64,000 nt of DNA from Oscheius onirici (lineage: Eukaryota; Nematoda; Chromadorea; Rhabditida; Rhabditidae). The stretch spans positions 7,874,001 to 7,938,000 of the forward strand of contig OW051471.1 of the NCBI GenBank assembly GCA_932521025.1. The letters are read 5' to 3'. Every line of letters starts with the position of its first letter. The stretch's first letter is position 1. The translations under genes and the position numbers were made by a program. Below, one piece after another: positions 36,628 to 48,343 of this stretch. The notes beneath the pieces are model-generated. The model did not search any database. It was not told the DNA's origin and saw nothing but the letters and a program-made list of their open reading frames with translations.

Positions 36628-36635
36628 CTTTTATA
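36628..36635 (-). promoter_or_regulatory. TATA box of the astacin gene
   Basis: TATAAAAG on the minus strand, 33 nt upstream of the ATG at 36595. The 5' UTR must be very short. Confidence 0.45.
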
Positions 36636-37100
36636 AATCTCGTAACTTGTTGAAACAGCCTATCCCACGCAATGAAAAAAGCTCATTGGAACCTCCCCAA
36701 AAGGTTAACAGTCACGAGATGACAATGTTTAACATTGCCAGATGTCACTGAGCTAATACAGTTTCGCAGAACAGGACATGCTACAAACTCTGCGAAAATT
36801 TGAGGAAAAATATACCAAACAAACAAATCTTTTTTGTTTTGCTGCTAACTGTAAGTCCAATAGTCGTTGAGTATGTACAACCGAATTGCGGTTATACCCA
36901 GTTCCAGAGCTGACAGTTCCCCAAAGTACCTGAACATGGTACATACATTCGACATCCATACATACATTTTACCACATTCAAAGAATGATTGAAAAAGTTT
37001 TGTCCTACTGATAAGTCCAATGATCAAGTAGCCTTGCAGCCGAGTCTGCTGCCAGACTGATAGGCAATCAATCGTCTTTTTCCCCTGGCTCTTTCTCCAA
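36636..37100. other. Divergent region, astacin and SLC46-like gene
   Basis: No coding exon is convincing. It must hold the promoter of the transporter on the plus strand. Small frames at 36753-37027 have no motif. Confidence 0.4.
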
Positions 37101-39437
37101 ATGAAGTCGCCTATTCAGTACTGGAAATCACTTAAAATAACCGTAGAGCCACTTATGTTTGTTCTTGCAGCAGCCAGTACAATAACGTTTGTTTTTCTTC
37201 CATATAAAACTAAAAAATTCAGAGGAGTACTAACTCCGCACTTGGATAAAGCCAAAATGGAAAGAGTCTATGATGCTCCGGGCAATTTGACCCACAAAGA
37301 AGAAGACAAATTCTATAGTAAGAAAATGGTGGAATGGGACAACAACTACGACTATGTAAATCTGCCAATCAGTTGTATAGCTGGCATCATTTATGGTTAA
37401 TTCAATCTCGAGAATTAGCTGATATCCAGTTTCAGAGTTTAGGCGGCTTTAGTGACTACTACGGAAGAAAAATACCATTTCTTATTGGAATTTTCAGCAT
37501 GTTTGTGGAGACAGCCAGTTTGTTTGTTTTTCCTTGAAGATCTAAGAAGTTCAGTGAGAATGCTCATCTGGTCACCAATGACCGATCTTTCACTCTTATG
37601 GCTCTACCCGACGGCCATTTGTTCAGGTGGCCGTTCTTTTTTATTGAAGATAAGCGTGTTTAGGTCTTCTCGGTGACTTCCTGTTCACCCAAAGCTGCAT
37701 AAACGCGTACGTAACCGATGAATTTGACGACAAGAAAATCTTGTCTGTTCGACTGATCGTTGTGCAAATTATGTACAGTCTTGGCTCCTTTGCCGCCGCC
37801 CAGTTGACAAAGATAGCCGAAAAGCACATTTCGAGTTTTGTTATCCTCGGGTTTGTGGAAGGTAAGGTTTGGAATATCGAGTTATACAGAATATTTAGGA
37901 TTGTATCTTTTATGCGCCGTTGTCGGTCTTTTGGCAATTACAAACATCAAGCCGAAAAAGACAATTACCAAGAAGGATCTGGAGGAAGATCTCACTTCCG
38001 TTCTCGACACAGAAGAAGAAAATGAACAAAGAGGGTAGATATTCAAAATATCAGAGTTCCTTGTAGTTTCCTACAGGTAATCGGCCTCACTTTCATGTCT
38101 CTCTACGAAGCTGCCAAGATTTTTATTGTGGAAAGAGTAGACCACAGACGACTCCTTCTAGCATTGTGCTTCTTTTCAAACTTTCTCAACCAATTCATTT
38201 TTGGAGAAGATAAGGGTAGCTTTTATTTTTTTACAAAGTTCCCTTGTGTTTCAGGTTTGATTGGAACATACACGCTGCTATATCCGTTCGAATGGACGTC
38301 GTCAGAATACGCAAACTACAAGTCTCTCCGTCCTATTGTCAGTGAGTCGATCTTGTTTTCAAACACAATGAAGCGCAGATATTCTGGGAATGATCTTCGG
38401 AATTCTCGTCTTCAAAAAGATTCTCCATCTGCGTGACACGACCATGATGTGTTTAGGTATCTTTAGCATGGGCATTTCCGTCTTGTTCATTGGATTAGCC
38501 CAAGTTAGTAACCAATCTTGGGGCTCACAAGAACACTTTAGAAATCGTGGGAGATCTTTGCCAGTCTCGGTCCCGGAGGTTTTCATGGACTCATCAATCC
38601 AATGGCCTATTCCTTTATGGCCAGTCTGGTCGAGTCTCAAGAGGTCAGCCACCATCTTCTCTCCAATCTGTGTACAGATTCTAAAATAAGTAGTGGGGGA
38701 GGGAGGTCTGCTAATGGATAAATAGAACTTGACCCTTTTGTTTTTCTTCACTCACGGTCGAGCTAAATTTCAATCAGTAAATTGGTCGACGAGTACGAGA
38801 GTAGGAGAAGGGAAAAACACGTCAGGAACATTCAAACAAAAGGGGACAGAAGCTCAGAAATACAGTGAATTCTTACACAAAATGGTTCAACTTCTATAGT
38901 TCAGAATTTGCAAGTAAAGTGGTAGAGCTAGGATTCAAACATTTCTTGAATGACCACCAAACTGATCAACCCTTTCAGACAATATCAGTCACAAAGAACT
39001 GTTTGCAAGAGTAGTATCAGTTGAATGCCCCGTTCTGATTAGAAAAGGTCTAAAGTCGGAACTGCTTGGGACTTCATTTCGGATGTGACCTACTCATGCG
39101 TAACCAACTGGTTACGTAACAGACCGACATCATGGGAACTAATTATAAAATTAATTGCAGTAGTATCGTTTAACGACATCAAGAACCACTTTTCAGATTG
39201 GTAAAGCGTATGCTTGGAACGCGATTGCACAAAAACTGTCAAGTCTTGCGGATTCCCTCACTCTACAGAACATTTATATCGCGACAGTGGATTGGTGCCA
39301 AGTTTGTGATTTTCTGATTTCAAGTTCTCAAATTGTAGGGCTTCGTCTGGTACGTCATGACTCTGCTCTCGTTGATCTCCTTTCTAACATATCTTTTCGT
39401 TCATTTCGTAGCCAAAATGGAGAAGATAGGAATCTGA
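37101..39437 (+). CDS. Major-facilitator transporter, SLC46-like
   Basis: A twelve-helix membrane carrier resembling the proton-coupled folate transporter group. Visible marks are the TM1 region (EPLMFVLAAASTITFVFLP), MFS motif A (SLGGFSDYYGRK), a TM3-TM4 stretch (MLIWSPMTDLSLLWLYP, SGLLGDFLFTQSCINAYVTDEFDD), a charged central loop (KKDLEEDLTSVLDTEEENEQRG), and a second half with GEDKGLIGTYTLLYPFEW and LGPGGFHGLINPMAYSFMASLVESQE. It ends VAKMEKIGI. Most introns are 34-45 nt; the one at about 38643-39197 is 555 nt. The first junction (near 37396-37436) does not join IIYG to SLGGFSD in frame with standard sites. A GTATAG donor at about 37374 keeps frame but removes part of a helix. Substrate unknown. 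Confidence 0.8.
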
Positions 39438-39558
39438 ACTACAATAAAATTTATTTTTATCACTGCCATGGCCAGTATCGTCGCAATTGGTCGTTGACAT
39501 CCTCGTCCATTATCACGTTACGACGAACCTCCAATTTGTAGTTAGAGAAAAAAATAGG

Positions 39559-39681
39559 CTAGCTCACTATTTCGGGACTCTGATATCCGTTCTCTTCGAT
39601 CATTTCTTGAAAAAATGGAAAGACGGCAGAGACTGACAGGACGAGCGCCAAGAGCACTGTGAGGGAATAGAGAAGCTGCAT
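39559..39681 (-). CDS. Small secreted peptide, 40 residues
   Basis: A complete short frame: a signal peptide (MQLLYSLTVLLALVLSVSAV) followed by a 20-residue acidic mature part (FPFFQEMIEENGYQSPEIVS). The ATG sits 8 nt after ATTTCAG, a good spliced-leader acceptor, with no coding exon before it. There are no cysteines and no internal dibasic sites. It could be a secreted peptide messenger or an extracellular defence or cuticle peptide. I do not recognise it. It converges on the SLC46-like gene, whose stop is 121 nt away. Confidence 0.6.
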   Translation of the reverse strand: MQLLYSLTVLLALVLSVSAVFPFFQEMIEENGYQSPEIVS

Positions 39682-40926
39682 TGTGATTTCTGAAATTGAT
39701 ATTTTGATTGAGAAGCCTGAAGTTATGAAAAGGCAACAGATGAGACAAGCATAGATCCGATAGATGAAATTACAGACCAAGTAAAAATCGAAACAAAAAG
39801 ACTCTTGACTTATCGTTAGTGGTAAAGATTCAAGAATAGCGTTCCTTCAGTATGCAGGCACTGCTTGTTCATTCGCAGCAGATGTTTTCTAGCAATCGGG
39901 TATGAATGAGAACGAGCAGTACTTGTGGACATCGGAACAACGAGACTAAAGATGTGGTCAAAATGCTCTATGGACGAGTAATCAAACGTGAAAAGTTCAG
40001 GTGGGGAGGCGTTTCACGGCTGGTCGGTCCAACCCCGTAGGAAGCAATTAAATTTAGAAGAGTCTGATTAAACCTGATTCTTTTAAATTCCTAGCCTAAA
40101 TGAGAGTCAATCGAGAAGTGTGCTTCTGATCAACTGAGGAATACGAAATCATCTCGTTTCCGCTTTTTGACGTAAGTGGGAGGAAGGCAGTAGGTCAAGA
40201 GTACCTTTTGCAGGACTCTTGAGTAAGCACAGGAAATTTGGATCTGCAGGGGTGAGAACGAACGGAGATTGTGCCGATGGAGAGCAGAGAGGTCATGATA
40301 TCTCCATTAGGGGACAGACTGATTGAGGACTGAACGCTTTTGCAGTGTTATACATTGAGACGGTGAAAAAATTGTTTTGAATAAGAGAAATCACGTTTAT
40401 CTCATTGTATCTAACGGGATTTTAAAACTTGTGATATAATTGAGATGAAAGCGAATTTATCGCCGTGTACAGGAACTTATACGCGAGTAGAAAGCTTGAG
40501 AAGTTCTTCATTGAATTAGCCAACAAAAGAACGCACTCCCTGCGGTGTTCACAGAGATCATCAAAAAAGCAAAAAACCAAGTTGAGAGCATGAAACATGG
40601 GGCAATGCGTGGAGATGACAAGCGGGTGTACGTGGCGTGTGTCCTCGAATTAGAATGTTGTCCTAGAAGAGCGCGTCTTCTAGAGATTAATCGTGGAATG
40701 AACCACTCCCACCCGACCTGAGATCATCTCAAGAAACCCTTGTCTACGAGCGAAAATAACATTGTTGTTTTGCGGCTGTTCTCATGAATAAAGTAAAAGT
40801 AAGACAATGTAGGCAGCTGGTATGACGAGCCGTACCCTTGTGTGGTCAAACGTCATTTGATTAAATTTGCATGTGCCCTCTCACAATGTCAGTCTTAATT
40901 GTGAAATTTGTATGCGGAGGATGAGC
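39682..40926. other. Intergenic region with two short hairpins
   Basis: No gene recognised. Two perfect short inverted repeats are seen: TCAAGAGT/ACTCTTGA at about 40197-40224 and CTAGAAGA/TCTTCTAG around GCGCG at 40663-40683. The second shares a 15-base core with 7797-7813. Confidence 0.4.
40663..40683. repeat. Palindrome with core GAAGAGCGCGTCTTC
   Basis: CTAGAAGA, GCGCG, TCTTCTAG: eight-base arms around five bases. The same 15-base core recurs at 7797-7813, where arms are GGAAGA/TCTTCC. Two copies in 64 kb are not expected by chance. It could be a protein-binding site or a very short mobile remnant. Confidence 0.5.
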
Positions 40927-40932
40927 TTTATT
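40927..40932 (-). terminator. Polyadenylation signal of collagen 2
   Basis: AATAAA on the minus strand 8 nt after the TAA at 40940-40942, so the 3' UTR is very short. Confidence 0.5.
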
Positions 40933-40939
40933 GTGTTCC

Positions 40940-41966
40940 TTAGACGGCCTTGACGACCTTTTTGGCAGCAACACGACGACGGTTGACAGCGACACGACGT
41001 CTCTTGGCCACACGACGGGCGGAGACTTTGGCAGCGACGGCCTTTCTGCTGTAAGTACGGGCGAGGGCAGCGGCACGAGGAGGACAGGGGCAGTAGGCAG
41101 CATCAGTTCCTGGTGAGCCGCTGTTTCCGGGACTGAAATCATAATATTGGTCTGATCGGCAGTGTGACTTACGCTCCGGGAGTTCCATCACCACCAGGCC
41201 GGCCAGGGTTTCCAGAGGGTCCAGGTGGTCCAGGTGGACCTGCAGGTCCGCTACCAGATCCGCTACCAGGCTGCCCAGCTGAGCCAGCAGGTCCTGCCGG
41301 ACCAGGGGCTCCCGCGGGACCGGGTAGACCGCGGCTGCGATGTCCAGGGGCTCCAGCGCGTCCTGGCTGACCAGCTGCTCCGTTCTGCCCAGGCCTTCCC
41401 GCATCACCAGCAGGTCCAGCAGGTCCGGGAGGTCCTCTTCCACCTCCAGAGGCAGGTGCTCCAGGATGTCCATCGGGTCCTTTTTGGCCAGCAGGTCCTG
41501 GAGATCCTTGAGGGCCAACAGGGCCAGGAGAACACTTGATACAGCCGCCCGCGTTACTGGTAAGAATTCCGACTCCCTTGGTTCCTGGACGGCCAGACTC
41601 TCCTGGTTTACCGTCTTCTCCTCGCTCTCCAGGCTGTCCGGGTGGTCCAGGGGGGCCAGCAGGGCAGTTGGAGGCCTGAGGTCCGCAGTTGCACTGAGCT
41701 TGACGTTTGTTTCTGCTGACTGTAGTTTTGAAGGGATTGGTTGGTTGTCCGGCAGTGGTCATCTCGTGCCAAGCTCCGTTGGCAACATCCTGGAATCTCT
41801 TTTGCAACAAAAAAAATCTACCTACCTGGAACTCTTTCATGTCTTCCATGACCTGATCGTAGAAAGTGTTGATGTCGTTGAAGATGTAAACGACAGAGAC
41901 AAGACATCCGAGGATGGCGATTCCGCTCACAGCACTGGCCGTAGCCACAATCATTTTCGTCGTCAT
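40940..41966 (-). CDS. Cuticle collagen 2, with a strongly basic C-terminal tail
   Basis: A cuticle collagen. An amino-terminal anchor ([25 protein letters not shown]) and [18 protein letters not shown] are followed by a furin-like site (SRNKRQ), the Cys knot [10 protein letters not shown], Gly-X-Y block one, a GGCIKC pair, a long Gly-X-Y block and [12 protein letters not shown]. That last Cys motif is shared with collagen 3, and the two are the closest pair here. Instead of ending there, the protein goes on for about 40 residues of mostly Ala, Val, Arg and Lys ([20 protein letters not shown]). Introns are at about 41136-41172 and 41799-41826. The first true ATG is 41966; the open frame upstream of it starts with TTG. 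Confidence 0.9.
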
Positions 41967-42060
41967 GCTACACAATTTCTTCTTCTCTGGGAAGTTAGAG
42001 AGAGAATTTACCTGATCGGTTGGCGGCCAGCTGACAACTTTTCTCAGACGCTCCTTCTCC

Positions 42061-42067
42061 TTTTATA
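42061..42067 (-). promoter_or_regulatory. TATA box of collagen 2
   Basis: TATAAAA on the minus strand, 95 nt upstream of the ATG. A small 5' UTR intron (GTAAAT to CCCAG, about 41989-42013) probably lies between. Confidence 0.45.
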
Positions 42068-42514
42068 GAACTCTCTCAGTCTTTTGACTCTATGTCGTTC
42101 TCCTGTTATTTCCATTCGGTTCCCGAACTCATTTTTAGATTCATTTCAAGACCATCTCTTCGTCTCGGTCAGGTACACGCTCTCTAGCAGGAAGGGAACA
42201 GGAATTTTCGTTTTTCTGATGCTACTGGTTCCACAGCTAAGCACTTGCGACGAAAAAGGAAAACGAGAAGTGATCAGTTGGAAAGCAGTAAACAGTAGGA
42301 GGGAGCTGATCAAGGACATCTTTTATTCACAGCCTGACTGAGGAACGATCACATTTGGTATGGGGGTACGAGTGCACTTGATTTTGTCTCTTTCTATAAA
42401 CACATCTTTCTTACAGAAAATGCAGCGTACCCGTGGGCAAAGAGGACTACAAAAACAGTTCATAGACAGGTAGACTTGTGGGAGGAATAAGGTACAGTGA
42501 ATGGATAGAGAAAT
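42068..42514. other. Intergenic region, sirtuin 3' flank
   Basis: No gene recognised. The plus-strand frame at 42084-42341 has no domain. I found no AATAAA close behind the sirtuin stop. Confidence 0.4.
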
Positions 42515-44921
42515 CTAAATGGTAGGAGTATCATCGAGGGAATCTTGATCGACCAGATCGGGGAATTCATATTTGGGTGTTTCTCCTCCGGAACTGGCGT
42601 AATTGGAGCCTAAATCGTCGTTGCTATCACTACTAGAATCTTCTTCCTCTTCCAAAGCTCTGGCAAAGTCGCTGACTGGAATGAGACTGTCGACATCGAC
42701 GGCGGGCTCGCAAGATGCTGCTCTCAGTGATGGCGCCTCCTCGACTCGCTCGTAAATCTAAAAAAATTGAATAAGAAGAAAAGTTAGTCAGATTCTCGCG
42801 GAACTCACCTCAGGTGGCTCACTTCCTCCTCTCTGACTCTTACTCTCACTGTTATCACTCGAAGAAATCGACGATTCTGAAATGCTCTTCTCTCTCCTCG
42901 ATTTGTTACATCCTCCGCCGGAACAACAGCCAAATATCTTTGGTGCGGGAAGACGGGGATAACGAGGAGCGCTGATACACAGTTTCATCTCATCTCGGTC
43001 AAAAGTCGCATAGGAACCGAAGAAAATTGAAACGTTTGGATCCGTCTGAATTGTTGTTTCGTTTTGGGTGAGAGCAAAACTCTTACCTGAAAATAATATC
43101 CACCTTGAGGGAACTTTCTTCCAACCCGAACAAATCGTTTTTCATAGCGAAGTTTTGTGACTTTCTGTCTCTTCGAAGACGGCTCTTCCGGACCGAAGGT
43201 TTCGATAACCGTTTCCGCCGACTTAGCATCAGCCAACATGTACTAAAAATCGAACATTGGAAGTATAGAAACACTTACTTCTTCGAATTTCTTGTGATCA
43301 AGACAAACTCTCGGCTGGGGATATCCATAATAGTCGGACTTGATCGATTTCATTTTCTCATCTGAAGGTTTAACTTTGAAAAAGTGTTAGGAAACTCTCA
43401 CCATGAGTCCGAACCATTTGCTCAAAATCTCCTCCAAGCTGGAAACTGATCTCCCTCAAAATCTCGTCGCAATTTCCAAGAATCTCAATGTCGGCCTCGT
43501 AGTCCTTCAGTCGCTCTCTGGAAAGAATCCAATAAAATCAACTTTTATATTCACCTGTTGATCAGAATTTGAGGTACATCCTTGGGAACGCTGAATGGGA
43601 TAGCGTTGACTGGACCGACTTTGAGAGAGGAACCCATCACAATCAACAGATCGACCTCGTCCTTGTCTGCTGTCATGGCGTGATGGAAAGCTGGAGGAAG
43701 ATCTTCTCCGAAGAAGGTAATGTCTGGTTTAATCACTCCCTCTTTACATTCAGGACAACGAGCTACTCTCTAAAATACGATTCTTAAAAAAGAAAAAAGA
43801 GAAAAGCAAACCTGAGCCGCGACATCTTCTCTGATTACCTCTCCATCGAACTTGGCTTTGCAGAGACGACATGAAGCTTTGGAGAAGGATCCGTGGCACT
43901 CGATAACATTCTGGATTCCTGTCTGAGCCTCGAGTGTATCAATATTCTGGGTGTAGTTGCGGAGAAGTTGTCCGCTCAGTTCCAGCTGGCGAATGAACTT
44001 GTGCGAGAGTGAAGGTTCGAACTGACCCATGAAGATTTCCTACAATCAGACTGTTCTCTTGGACAACTTCTCGGGAATGTTTTACGATAGTCGTAAAAAA
44101 ACATGAAATAAGAACATACCTTGGCAAAGTTGTAAAATGGCTGAGGATTGTGGTCAAAGTAACGAATGTCAAACATGGCTGTCGGATCAGGGAGGTCGGG
44201 GAAATCCTTGTGAAGTCTGGAATAAATTCCTAAATACTTCAATTTGAGACTGAACCAGAAGAACAAACCGTCTTTGCTCCTAAAGTCTGGAATACCACAG
44301 GATACAGAGACACCAGCTCCGGTCAAGATCATAATCTTCTTGCTGTTCCTGTAAACAAATGTAAGTAAGGGTCTCTAGCGGTGAACACAAACCTGATGAG
44401 ATTGATGGCATCTTGAAACGTATTGTACTGAGGAAGTTTGTGCCGAGGAGGTGGAGTGTCAAAGAACTCGGAGAGTAAATTACAAATCTGAACATGACTA
44501 TCTTAAAAGTAGGGCAAGAAACTCACCACATCCTCGGAAAATCCCCCGTACGGAACAATATCCGCAAAAGAGGGCATAATCTCTAAAAATGCGTCTTGAA
44601 GAGAGATTTCCCCAGCATTAATGGCATCAATGGTTCTCAAATGCTCGTCGCTCACGTTCTAAACAAACTTAGTTAAAAATATACTAAAAATGGAAACCTT
44701 TCTCTGAATCCACGCTGCCGTAAGTTCTCGGTCAGTCAGAACTGGACTTTCCGATCCGGAGGGCCCATTTGAGGAGGTCGACTGTTCATCTTCTTATACA
44801 TTTCGATAAAAAAAGTAATCAAGTTGTTCTTACCTATCTTCTCATTAGATACAATATCTGGGATCGGAAGTGGGGAACTGTCTCCGACTGCGGAGCCATT
44901 TGGCGCCTCAGAGTTCACCAT
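42515..44921 (-). CDS. sir-2.1: SIRT1-type NAD-dependent protein deacetylase
   Basis: A nuclear class I sirtuin, which removes acetyl groups from histones and other proteins using NAD. Motifs in order: [20 protein letters not shown] (NAD binding), [27 protein letters not shown], the catalytic His in [13 protein letters not shown], zinc cysteines CRLC and [17 protein letters not shown], and ILINR. The first half of the protein is an acidic, Ser-rich amino end. The carboxyl extension of about 230 residues is Ser/Glu-rich with a basic patch ([16 protein letters not shown]), a Cys pair (FGCCSGGGC) and an acidic end. All catalytic residues are intact. The length and the flanking extensions match the nematode SIR-2.1/SIRT1 orthologue rather than the short mitochondrial sirtuins. 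Confidence 0.92.
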
Positions 44922-45905
44922 TCCGTTCGAAGAGAAGCCTCCTGGAATATTTATATTGTTATCGAGGTCAAGATCGGTAAAAATTAAACGTAAAATAAAT
45001 TAAATAAAAAGTTAATCTAAGAGTATTAAAGTAAATTGACCGAAGACACGCAATCGGTGTCAAGCGCGGTTGTTGACTCACTTATTGGTAGGGAGAAGTA
45101 GCTGTGCTAGACGGTCAAACAAGAGAAAATTCAAACTCTTTAATGGGGAAAACTCAAAGCGAAAAAGTACTAGCAAGTGCAAGCGCAAGAGCAAAAAGTA
45201 GGAGCATCGCTTCCATTTTCGAATAATAAAAAAGTCGTTGACGGCTAAGAATACAACCAACAGCTATGAAGATCAAGAGAATTTCGAGGAAAACAATAAT
45301 TTTTAGAGGGAAAAGTATTGACATTGTAGATTTCCGTGATTTGTTCCGAAGTTTACATCTCGATATCAGACATCTCGATGTACGATGTGATGCAAGTAGG
45401 AACTATGTCTAATCCGTCGGAACATAGCGAATAATGTCAAATCGCAGTCCGCTGGTTATAATCTGAGAAACAGACACGAGCGTATAGCTTGAGAACGTGC
45501 TAGTCATACTAGTCATGTACATCGAAGTTAATTAATCTGCTGACACTACACGGAAATGAATAGAGCCACCTGGTCTTTGATACATTTCACCCTGATATAA
45601 TCCGATCAAAACTACTTCCCTGTTGCGCCCGGATCAAACTCAATGGTCTGCTTTGCCCCATGGCTAAAGTCCATTCGATTGACCACGAATCAGCTGTGTT
45701 TCTCTCTTTTGCCGCCAAGTCCATAAATTATTCCTCGCAGATGTGCACAGTCTGTGCTGATCATAACATGTGCCAAATGATCAATATGTGTCTCTCTGCC
45801 CACAATTTTTGTTCCGCCAGTCATTTCACACCCGCCGCTCTCTTTTTCGTTCAGTCTCTGTTACGCAACTTCTTTCAGATCTCATGAACGGGTAGAAGGG
45901 CTACA
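44922..45905. promoter_or_regulatory. Divergent region, sirtuin and SLC17-like gene
   Basis: 984 nt between two divergent genes. The frame at 45660-45887 is open and Cys-rich but has no recognisable domain, and I do not call it a gene. Both promoters are expected here; no clear TATA box is seen. Confidence 0.35.
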
Positions 45906-47819
45906 ATGTTCCGTTTTGTTATATATGGTTTTTCTTCCTTATCTTTTGTACATTTGAGTCTTTAGGAGTGGCGACAGCCTGTCTCACTTTCGTCTACGCA
46001 CTTCGTCTGGCATTCCACAGCACCATTCTCTGTCAATATGATTCGGCAGACAATTCTACTGGTAACTCTTTTCTGGATTGCTAACTCAAAAAGCTTCAGA
46101 TCCACATTACCTTACCAATCCCACTTACAAAGTTCTTTCTTACTCGTCTGTCTCCATTGGACTGGTCATCGGACTCATTCCTCTCTCGACATTCTACCAT
46201 CTGGGAACTAGGTGGGTAAAGAATGTAGTTTTTTCAAGCTTTCAGGAAAATCTTCTTCTTCTATGGATTCATCGGTGTCTCGTCCACTTTTCTGTATCCC
46301 GCTGCGGATGCTCTCGGCTTCTTGCCTGCTTTCATCATTCGTCTTTTACAGGTTCTGTTTCTCATTCATTTTATCCAAAAGTTCAGGGTGTACCAGGCGC
46401 AATGTATCTCTGGGCAGTGAACAGCGTTTCCCTGGAATGGGCTCCTCGAAGAGAGACAGGTCAAGCTGTAGCCATACTCACTTGTTTCTACCAGGTAAGC
46501 ATACAAGTTGCAGACTTAATTCTTGTAGCTGTCCCCGATCGTTGCCGCCATTACCAGCGGAGAGATGTGTACGAGTATCGGATGGGAATACACTTACTAC
46601 TTTCTTGGGCTCATTACAGCCATGCTCTTCGGCGTTTTTTGGTTCACTTACAGCGAAAATCCGAGAAACAGTCAGTACACGAGTGAAGAGGAAGCTGACT
46701 TGATCAACGAAGGCAAGTTTGAATCCAAAGCTGTGAAAAGGGTGGCTCCACTCCGAGCTCTCTTCACTGATCCACAGGTACGACAATTACGGTAATTTTT
46801 TACTCCTTTCAGGTGTACTTGGCTTGGGGAATGTATTTCACATTCTTTCTTGGGTCTTACGTCTTCCTTCAGTTTGGACCAGTGTATATTAGTCTGGTGA
46901 GACTGCTTCCATCTCGGTAACCATTTGTAGGTTCTGAGCTACAATATTCGATCAACTGGCTACGCCATGTCTCTTCCACATTTGATCACTCTCATTTCCA
47001 AGTTTGCCTATGGTCGAATCCTTGACAAGTTCTGCAATTTGTCCCAACGATTCCGTTTGATCATTGCCTACTCGACTGTGGAAATCGCCTCATCTGTCTG
47101 TCTTTGCATGTTGCTTTTTGTTAGTTTTTTATCCCTTTGTCTTTAAAATTACAAATTCAGACGAATTCGACTTTAGTGGCTCTGCTAGTGTACATAATCT
47201 TCAACTCGCTGCACAACTTGGTCGTAGTTGTGATTATGCGGCATATGCAACTGGTGAGTGTGAGATAGGGTCAACCAGTACACCTGGACGCGGTTTGTAC
47301 TGGAAAGAGTAGCCGATGTCCGAGACAGATGACAAGGGTCAACAGCCGGTAAAGAGTGTGGTCAGTGACGTGGGTGACCAACAAGAGAACGGTTCTCTGG
47401 TCAGTATACGTTAAAGATCTTTAGAGAACAGCCTCAGAGACTATTCAGGAATGAGCAAACAATTTTAGATAGCCCGTCAGCATTCTCATGTTCTTGCCAA
47501 TGGCAACACATTCATCGTCGCAGTTTGTGTACTGTCCACCTCAGTTCTCCAGTACCTCGTCTTGAACAACAGCCAAGAACAGGTCAGTCGCCTTGTTTGT
47601 TTTTTTTTCGCATCAAAACTTTACGATTCGTTGATAAGAGACAGAGATTGTCCTCTGACCGTCTTGATAAAAATAAGCAGCTTCTTTCAGTGGACCGCAA
47701 TCTTCTTAGGCGTGGCAGGCTCGATCCTCGTCACTGTACTACTCTTCGCCTTCTGTTCCACTTCGAAACCCAGAAAATGGACTGAAATCGAGGTGATTCC
47801 CCTCGATCAGAAGGAATAG
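45906..47819 (+). CDS. Major-facilitator transporter, SLC17/sialin-like
   Basis: A multi-pass anion or organic-acid carrier. MFRFVIYGVATACLTFVYAL gives TM1. An extracellular loop with a glycosylation-like NST precedes YKVLSYSSVSIGLVIGLIPL and a KIFFFYGFIG segment. Then come RLLQGVPGAMYLWAVNSVSL and EWAPRRETGQAVAIL, which resemble the R/E-P-x-R-TG region conserved in the SLC17 group, and ISLVLSYNIRSTGYAMSLPH and KFAYGRILDKF in the second half. The tail is hydrophilic. Introns are short except 47251-47468. The long hydrophilic amino end of vesicular glutamate transporters is absent. Substrate unknown. It converges on the small gene at 47874, 54 nt away. Confidence 0.8.
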
Positions 47820-47873
47820 ATCGGTTTATTTGTATTTACAGGACAAGTATACAGGCTCGATGTAAAGCTTTTC

Positions 47874-48343
47874 CTACAATTTTTTGGCAACAGCTTTGTA
47901 GGCAAGCTCCTTTTCATACGCGGCAGCAGAGACGCTGGGAGACGACTTGGGTCTAAAAATTTTTTTGGTCATCAGAACGAAGGTGAAAACCGACTGAATT
48001 TGCTGCTGGGCAGTAGTGGAGTTCATTTGCCTGGCGGACATCGAGGCTTGGTATCTGAATGACAATGTTTTATATCATTTCAAAGAGACTTGCTTAGAAA
48101 TCTTGTTAAGACCAAAACAGCAACTGATAGACGTGTTTTGAAATTACAAACAAAGCTCTTTGTTAGTTTGTTTCCAAGAAGCTCTTCCAGCCTTTCTACC
48201 CTTTTCCATAACACTACAATTGAAAGCAAATTGTTTCGTTTCGGAGCTTTGAAAATCTGAGACACTCACCCTCCCTTGGTCATAAAGGGATTGAACTTCT
48301 CGGTGATGGTGTAGGCAGTTCTGACGGCACGGGAGACGTACAT
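47874..48343 (-). CDS. Small protein of 84 residues, unrecognised
   Basis: Two exons, 48270-48343 and 47874-48054, join in frame. The amino end (MYVSRAVRTAYTITEKFNPF) is basic and amphipathic, like a mitochondrial presequence. The rest has QMNSTTAQQQIQSVFTF and a Lys/Ala-rich carboxyl end (AAYEKELAYKAVAKKL). There is no clear membrane segment. A possible further intron (GTTTTC to TTTTTAG, about 40 nt) would shift frame and end early, so I prefer to keep that part as coding. The codon choice and the clean first intron support a real gene; function unknown. Confidence 0.55.

Noticed and set aside
41340..42068. Long open frame (242 codons) on the plus strand opposite collagen 2
   Set aside because: It is the antisense shadow of Gly-Pro-rich codons; the minus-strand collagen explains the region fully.
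45660..45887. Cys-containing frame just upstream of the SLC17-like gene
   Set aside because: It ends before the transporter ATG, has no membrane segment or known motif, and does not splice in frame to the first transporter exon.
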